From: Nonomuraea jabiensis
Lineage (GTDB): Bacteria; Actinomycetota; Actinomycetes; Streptosporangiales; Streptosporangiaceae
Assembly (NCBI RefSeq): GCF_014204795.1
Contig: NZ_JACHMB010000001.1
Span: 12,366,501 to 12,430,500 of the forward strand
DNA length: 64,000 nt
Direction of reading: 5' to 3'
The notes beneath the pieces are model-generated. The model made no database searches. It was not told where the DNA came from and was given only the letters and a program-made list of their open reading frames with translations. Position 1 is the stretch's first letter. The number at the start of each line of letters is the position of its first letter. The position numbers were made by a program, and so were the translations under genes. Of this stretch, positions 60,184 to 64,000 are shown in pieces.

Positions 60184-60616
60184 CGGGCCCACCGCCTCCG
60201 TGGCGGTCATTTGACGGGCCCGCTGCTTGCGGGCGCCCGCTTGACGGGCGGGCCCGTGACGGTCACTTAGCGGCCCGCCGCCTGGGGGCGCTCGCTTGAC
60301 GGGCGGGCCTGTGCAAGAGGCACAGGGGAAGAGGGGGCCTCGGTCGCACTCCTCCATCGCTCCAGGACGCGCCGGGCAACGCCCTGCCCCTGCTCGGCGA
60401 GGCCGCACGCGTGTTCGCCGAAGCCCTCCTCCGAGCCCCCGCCCCGTAGGCTCCCCCACACGGGCCGGCGACTTCCCCACGGTGACCAAGCCGCCGGCAC
60501 CGCCGCGTCGCGGACGCCGATTTTTGCCGGCCGAATATGACAACGTGCAACCTCACCTGTGATGAGCGTTACATATTCTGGCGCATCGATATAAGAGCGG
60601 CGCATACTCCTGTTCC
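60184..60616. other. Gene-poor gap with degenerate TTGACGGGC repeats and leaderless-promoter-like end
   Basis: The first 130 bp repeat TTGACGGGC at 60211, 60241 and 60296, and a 28-bp core around 60231-60258 recurs imperfectly at 60286-60313. About 60345-60450 holds a frame with no start that reads DAPGNALPLLGEAARVFAEALL before a stop, possibly the tail of a lost gene. The last 80 bp are A+T-richer and contain CATACT about 10 bp before the carbonic anhydrase ATG, which lacks a ribosome-binding site. I see no RNA gene or JetD-like coding sequence. Confidence 0.6.
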
Positions 60617-61333
60617 ATGCCAAATCACATGATCAACCGGCGTGCTCTCCTGCGCGCCGGCATCGTCACCGGAGGCCTCCTGACCGGCGTGGCCTCCGCG
60701 AGCACCGCCGCGTTCGCCCGCACCGCTCAGCCCTCGAACACCGCCCCGGACCAGCGTCCAGCCACCCCGGCCGAGGCGTGGGCGACGCTGCGCGAGGGCA
60801 ATCGGCGCTGGGTGGACGGCACCGCCACCCACCCGCACCAGGACGCGGCCCGGCGCAAGGAAGTAGCGGAGAAGCAGGACCCGTTCGCGGTCGTCTTCTC
60901 GTGCATCGACTCGCGCGTCGCTCCAGAGTTAGTCTTCGACACCGGCCTGGGCGACCTCTTCGTGGTGCGGACCGCCGCGCAGACCATTGACCCGCTGGTG
61001 ACGGGCGCCGCCGAGTACGGTCCGGCCGAGCTCGGCACCCCGCTCGTGGTCGTGCTCGGCCATCAGCGCTGCGGCGCCGTCACGGCCGCCGCCGAGTCGC
61101 TGCACGACCACAAGAAGCTGCCCGGAGAGCTGGACACGATCGCCTCCGCCCTGCGTTCGGCCTACAAGCGTTCGGGTGGCGACGTCGACAAGATGATTCG
61201 CATCAACACCATCGACGTGGTGAAGCAGCTCAAGAAGGACAAGCTCTTCGCGCCGCGCATCGCCAAGGGCCGGCTCAAGGTCATCGGCGCGTACTACTCG
61301 ATCGACACCGGCGAGGTCACCCGCCTCGTCTGA
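60617..61333 (+). CDS. Tat-exported beta-carbonic anhydrase
   Basis: A 238-residue beta-class carbonic anhydrase with an N-terminal twin-arginine signal peptide (NRRALLRAG, then a hydrophobic stretch and an AFA cleavage site near residue 35). The zinc site is C96, H149 and C152 with the catalytic dyad D98-R100 (CIDSRVAPE and GHQRCGAV). It interconverts CO2 and bicarbonate outside the membrane after folding, and metal loading, in the cytosol. The ATG at 60617 has no ribosome-binding site, suggesting a leaderless message from CATACT at 60602. A strong hairpin follows the gene. Confidence 0.92.
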   Translation: MPNHMINRRALLRAGIVTGGLLTGVASASTAAFARTAQPSNTAPDQRPATPAEAWATLREGNRRWVDGTATHPHQDAARRKEVAEKQDPFAVVFSCIDSRVAPELVFDTGLGDLFVVRTAAQTIDPLVTGAAEYGPAELGTPLVVVLGHQRCGAVTAAAESLHDHKKLPGELDTIASALRSAYKRSGGDVDKMIRINTIDVVKQLKKDKLFAPRIAKGRLKVIGAYYSIDTGEVTRLV

Positions 61334-62084
61334 CGCTCGGGGAAGAACGTCCTCGGGCCGCCGAGCACGACCTCGACGGTCGGGCGCTCACCTTGAGCGC
61401 CCCCGCCGAGGTCGTCCTCACCCCGCTCGCAGTGCCCGTCGATCCCGCGCGCGGGGCAGCGTCGACCCCCTTTTGGCTGGAACGGCCCGGTCGTGCCGCC
61501 GTACGTGGTGATCTTGTATTTGGCGCGCCAGGCCCGCGAGCGGCCACCGTCCGCGTCATGAAAGCGCCCCTTCCTTGGGCACGCCGGCCGCCTCCGGAGG
61601 GGCGGACGCAGTTCCGGTCCGATGCGTCCGGCACGTTCTCCGGCGTCGTAAGCGACCGGTGCCGATGGATCGCCCTGTACCGGTGGTGAGGTGACCGGCC
61701 CTCGTTGATCGTCACGGTCGGCCTGGCACTGGGCGGGCGAGGGTGAAGACGGTGCCGCGCTCCCGGCCGTCGTCGGGCAGCCGGCGCTCCGCCCACTTGT
61801 CCATCGCGGCCTTGATCTCGGCGGCGTACTCGGCCAGTTTTTCCGCCGGTGACGCGGGTCCACACCTCGGCGGAGGACGGCCCGAGCGGTCGGCGTTTCT
61901 GCTCTGAATGCGGCTGGTCCGCCCAGCGGCGCACGTGGCCGACAGCTGTCCACGCGACACCATGCGACTACGGAGCACAGGGAGTGCGGACGGTCAAGGG
62001 GACCGCGCACCTTGTGGCCATCGACCGGGCCGAACGTGAGATCTCCCCGGCCCGCCGAGGGTCGGGGAGATCTTCTGGTGGCTG
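61334..62084. other. 750-bp region without a convincing gene
   Basis: After the terminator hairpin this stretch has only frames without starts, ribosome-binding sites or recognisable domains. The least improbable is on the - strand, 61713-61851, reading EKLAEYAAEIKAAMDKWAE then RRLPDDGRERGTVFTLARP, which could be the tail of a decayed gene. Codon-position bias is weak across the region. I see no RNA gene. Confidence 0.5.
61367..61415. terminator. Hairpin downstream of the carbonic anhydrase gene
   Basis: Outer arms ACGACCTCG (61367-61375) and CGAGGTCGT (61407-61415) enclose inner arms GGGCGCTC (61382-61389) and GAGCGCCC (61395-61402) with a 5-base loop. It begins 34 bp after the carbonic anhydrase stop codon and has no U-run. 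It could act in either direction. Confidence 0.6.
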
Positions 62085-63364
62085 TCAGTGATGGTGTGCG
62101 GCGAGCTCGTGATGATGGGACCCAGCCGGCTGCCGCCGATCGAGGGTCGCCCAGGTGATCAAAGCGGTGAGTAGTCCGGCGCTGGTCAGCAGGCCGCCAA
62201 CCCAGTTGACCGAGGTCAGCCCGAGGCCGCCGTCGATGGCAGCACCTCCGAGGTAGATGCCGATGGCACTGCCCAGGGTGAAGGCGGAGATGTTGGCCGC
62301 CGAGGCCACATCGGGCGCGTGCCCGGCCGCCGTCATCACCCTCAGCTGCAGCGGCGCCACCACCGCGAAGGCCGCGGTGCCGAACAGCAGCATCATCGCG
62401 ACGGTGGCCACCTTGCTCTCGATCGCGACGTTCATGGCGAACAGGGCGATTCCAGCGCACCGAGAGTGCCCAGGACGGCGGGCATGACCTTCCTGTCGGC
62501 GAGCCGCCCGCCGAGGGTGTTGCCGGCGAACAGGCCGACCCCGAAGAGCAGCAGCAAGGGCGTGACCCAGGCAGGGTCGAATCCGGTCACCTCGGTGAGC
62601 TGGGGAGAGATGTAGACGTAGCTGGTGAAGACGCCGCCGTACCCGAGCATCGTGGTCAGCAGCGCCCCCCACACGGCCGGTCGCCTGAGCGCGGCCACCT
62701 GCTCTCGCATGGACGGCCCCTGACCGCCGCCTCCCAAGTGAGCCAGTGCGTGGGCGTCCAGCCCCTCGAACTCGCCTCCCACGTGCGCGTCGTGGTGCCC
62801 ATGCTCCTCCACCTTCCTGGGCAGGGCGGCGAGCAGGCCCAGCAGCGCCAGGCCACCGAAGATCACGAGGGTCCAGAACGTGAATCGCCAGCCGAGCACC
62901 TGACCGACCGCCGCACCGATCGGCGCGCCGAGGATGGTGGAGGCGGTCAGGCCGGAGAACACGACGGCCACGGCGCGACCCTTGCGCTCGGGGTCGACCA
63001 GCTCGGCGGCGAACACGGCGGCGATGCCCAGGAACGCCCCATGCGCCATGGCGGAGACGACCCGGCCCATCATGATGGCTCCGTAGCCGGGGCCGGCCGC
63101 CGAGAGCAGGTTCCCCAGGAGGAACACACCGGTGGTCAGCAGCAACATCGATCGGCGCCCGAATCGGGTGCCGAGCGCGGTGAAGATCGGGGCGCCGATC
63201 GCCACGCCGAGAGCGTAGACACTCTCGAGATGGCCCACAGCACCGATCGAGACATTGAGGGCGTCGGCTATCTCCCGGACGACTCCGGCCACGATGAACT
63301 CGTCGGCACCCATCGCGAAGGCGCCCAGCACCATCGCCCAGATCGCCAGTGGCATCTTCCTCAT
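62085..63364 (-). pseudogene. MFS transporter with His-rich segments, interrupted by a one-base frameshift
   Basis: From ATG 63364 (GGGAG site), about 300 codons encode a DHA1-type MFS permease (IWAMVLGAFAMGADEFIVAGVV, motif A-like GTRFGRRSMLLL, and RVVSAMAHGAFLGIAAVFAAEL). Near 62452 the frame breaks after VLGTLGAL; one more G in the mRNA (GG to GGG) would continue it as GIALFAMNVAIESKVATVAMM to the C-terminus, giving about 426 residues and 12 helices. The middle loop (EEHGHHDAHVGGEF) and the end (GSHHHELAAHHH) are His-rich, hinting at metal. As written the product stops after helix 8. Either a real inactivation or a sequence error. Confidence 0.8.
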
Positions 63365-63445
63365 CGCAGGCTCCCATTGACGTGGAAGGTCGGTGTGCGG
63401 GCCGCGATCCACAGCCCGGCACACCCTGACGCCGCCCTAAGCGCT

Positions 63446-63462
63446 ATACCCGCCTAGGGTAT
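63446..63462. promoter_or_regulatory. ATACCC-gccta-GGGTAT palindrome upstream of the MFS gene
   Basis: A perfect inverted repeat with 6-bp arms ATACCC and GGGTAT around 5 bp lies about 82 bp upstream of the transporter start. G-tract palindromes ending in TAT are the recognition type of CsoR/RcnR-family metal or sulfide repressors. No csoR gene is in the window, so this is a shape-based inference. Confidence 0.5.
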
Positions 63463-63642
63463 TCCAGCGCATCCGACAGCGATCGGAGTTTCGCCAGTAC
63501 GGCTCTCGTGGAGGTAGGGCATGTCGTGAAGCCCGCCCGGAAGCGGCCCGCAAACTTTACCCAGCCCCGAACCTCCTGCAACGACGGCATTTCAGCGCCT
63601 GTCCGGGAGGCCATAGGCCGAGATCCGGTTTGCCCTATTTGC

Positions 63643-63666
63643 ATCCCCCGTGGGGGTATATATACC
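63643..63666. promoter_or_regulatory. Adjacent palindromes CCCCC-GT-GGGGG and GGTATATATACC
   Basis: CCCCCGTGGGGG (63645-63656) and the perfect 12-bp palindrome GGTATATATACC (63655-63666) overlap by two bases. The first has the G-tract form of CsoR-like operators, as at 63446-63462; the second, very A+T-rich for this DNA, could hold a -10 element. They lie between the MFS gene and the riboswitch, and may drive the riboswitch transcript. Confidence 0.4.
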
Positions 63667-63738
63667 TTTACGGGGTCGCGGCACGCCTCTGGACGAACTC
63701 TTCCGTTGTCTCGTTGCCGCTCCGTTGACCGGACCGTG

Positions 63739-63767
63739 CGCCGTCCCGATGCAGCTTCGGGACGGCG
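63739..63767 (+). promoter_or_regulatory. Strong hairpin in the leader before the c-di-AMP riboswitch
   Basis: Perfect 10-bp arms CGCCGTCCCG (63739-63748) and CGGGACGGCG (63758-63767) with a 9-base loop sit four bases before the riboswitch aptamer. It may be a 5' stabilising stem of the leader or an attenuator acting with the aptamer. It has no U-run. Confidence 0.5.
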
Positions 63768-63770
63768 TTC

Positions 63771-63905
63771 GGCCGCCGAATCCGCTCCTCGCGGAACCGG
63801 GGATCCCATTTTTCCGGGGTGAATCGGACGCCAGCCCAGGGCTGCGCCCGTAGGGCACTTCCAGTCCCGAACCCGTCAGCTAACCCGGTAGGCGGCATGG
63901 AAGCT
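63771..63905 (+). promoter_or_regulatory. c-di-AMP (ydaO-type) riboswitch
   Basis: The leader matches the ydaO/yuaA aptamer in order and spacing: GCCGAATCCG, GGAACCGGGG with ATCCCA, GGGGTGAATCGG, TAGGGCACTTCC, and the highly conserved GAACCCGTCAGCTAACCCGG followed by TAGGCGGCATGGAAG. The closing stem pairs GCCGCC (63772-63777 with 63773 as its second base region) and GGCGGC (63891-63896). In actinobacteria this aptamer senses cyclic di-AMP and turns down cell-wall hydrolase or transporter genes. It leads directly to the start codon at 63922. Confidence 0.88.
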
Positions 63906-63921
63906 AGGAGTCAATACCCGC

Positions 63922-64000
63922 ATGCCCAACTTTCGGCTTGCCGCAATCGCCCATTCCTTCAAGACCCCCTTCGATCTTCCCGCCAAGCGTCTCAGCCTCG
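63922..64000 (+). CDS. Start of a riboswitch-controlled gene, probably an exported cell-wall protein (cut by window end)
   Basis: Twenty-six codons from ATG 63922 are visible, starting PNFRLAAIAHSFKTPFDLP and continuing AKRLSL at the edge. An AGGAG lies 11 bases upstream inside the riboswitch's 3' end. No domain can be recognised from so short a stretch. Genes behind c-di-AMP riboswitches in actinobacteria are mostly NlpC/P60, resuscitation-factor or transglycosylase-type wall hydrolases, so that is the likely class; the basic start is compatible with an export signal that continues beyond the window. Confidence 0.55.
   Translation, partial: MPNFRLAAIAHSFKTPFDLPAKRLSL

Noticed and set aside
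61334..62084. Several 80-390-codon frames between carbonic anhydrase and MFS genes
   Set aside because: None has a ribosome-binding site, domain or consistent codon bias, and they overlap each other on both strands.

Overview
The window is GC-rich DNA with GTG, TTG and ATG starts, tightly overlapping genes (ATGA, GTGA and TGATG junctions) and an actinomycete gene repertoire: MprAB-like two-component system, a large ATP-binding LuxR regulator, a PASTA-less serine/threonine kinase, DrrAB-like ABC exporter, liu leucine-catabolism genes and a c-di-AMP riboswitch in front of an exported protein. It is best read as chromosomal DNA of a filamentous actinomycete; a Streptosporangiaceae relative such as Nonomuraea is an inference from gene style only. 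I saw no tRNA, rRNA, CRISPR array, insertion sequence or phage module.

Layout. 1-5466: divergent lipid/sterol-oxidation group (GMC oxidase cut by the window edge, alpha/beta hydrolase, acetoacetate-decarboxylase-like protein, haem peroxidase/alpha-dioxygenase-like protein whose distal His is replaced by Arg). 5485-14799: PGRP amidase, a polyprenyl-phosphate glycosyltransferase pair (one gene carries a frameshift), MprAB-like sensor pair, a cytochrome P450 with a divergent TetR and a perfect 13-bp-arm operator, and a phytoene-dehydrogenase-like flavoprotein. 15021-22947: psuG-psuK (pseudouridine breakdown) with a 13-unit coding minisatellite at the junction, an 805-residue repeat-rich protein of unknown function, a LuxR-type ATPase regulator and a GNAT enzyme. 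23029-29274: leucine/isovalerate catabolic operon (carboxylase beta and alpha, HMG-CoA lyase, acyl-CoA dehydrogenase) under a divergent TetR. 29310-38436: PadR-controlled ABC exporter, secreted repeat protein, fused keto-acid dehydrogenase E1, receptor kinase, M50-like membrane protease. 38471-46179: accessory and decaying stretch: amidohydrolase remnant, SnoaL-like protein, CorA, a ribbon-helix-helix/Clp-N fusion, IclR next to a 3-hydroxybenzoate-6-hydroxylase pseudogene (frameshift plus nonsense), heparinase-like protein, ECF sigma factor with its partner. 46261-53670: the FN3/MoxR/DUF58/transglutaminase-like operon, in which the transglutaminase triad has been lost. 53834-60183: a three-gene SMC-type operon (kleisin-like, winged-helix accessory, SMC ATPase) reminiscent of MukFEB or Wadjet JetABC but with no JetD nuclease nearby. 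60617-64000: Tat-exported beta-carbonic anhydrase, a frameshifted His-rich MFS transporter with CsoR-like palindromes upstream, and a c-di-AMP riboswitch leading into a gene cut by the window end.

How parts fit. The liu operon and the fused E1 both serve branched-chain amino-acid breakdown. Four transcription units carry a self-contained regulator and a recognisable palindrome (P450/TetR, liu/TetR, PadR/ABC, RHH-Clp-N). A recurring feature is expansion of short in-frame GC-rich repeats inside coding regions (psuK, the 805-residue protein, the kinase linker, the MukE-like gene, the SMC gene). Three genes each lack exactly one base in or beside a run of G, which could be real decay or residual sequence error; the hydroxylase also carries a stop codon and is the firmest pseudogene.

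The strongest candidate for an undescribed system is the SMC-like operon at 53834-60183.
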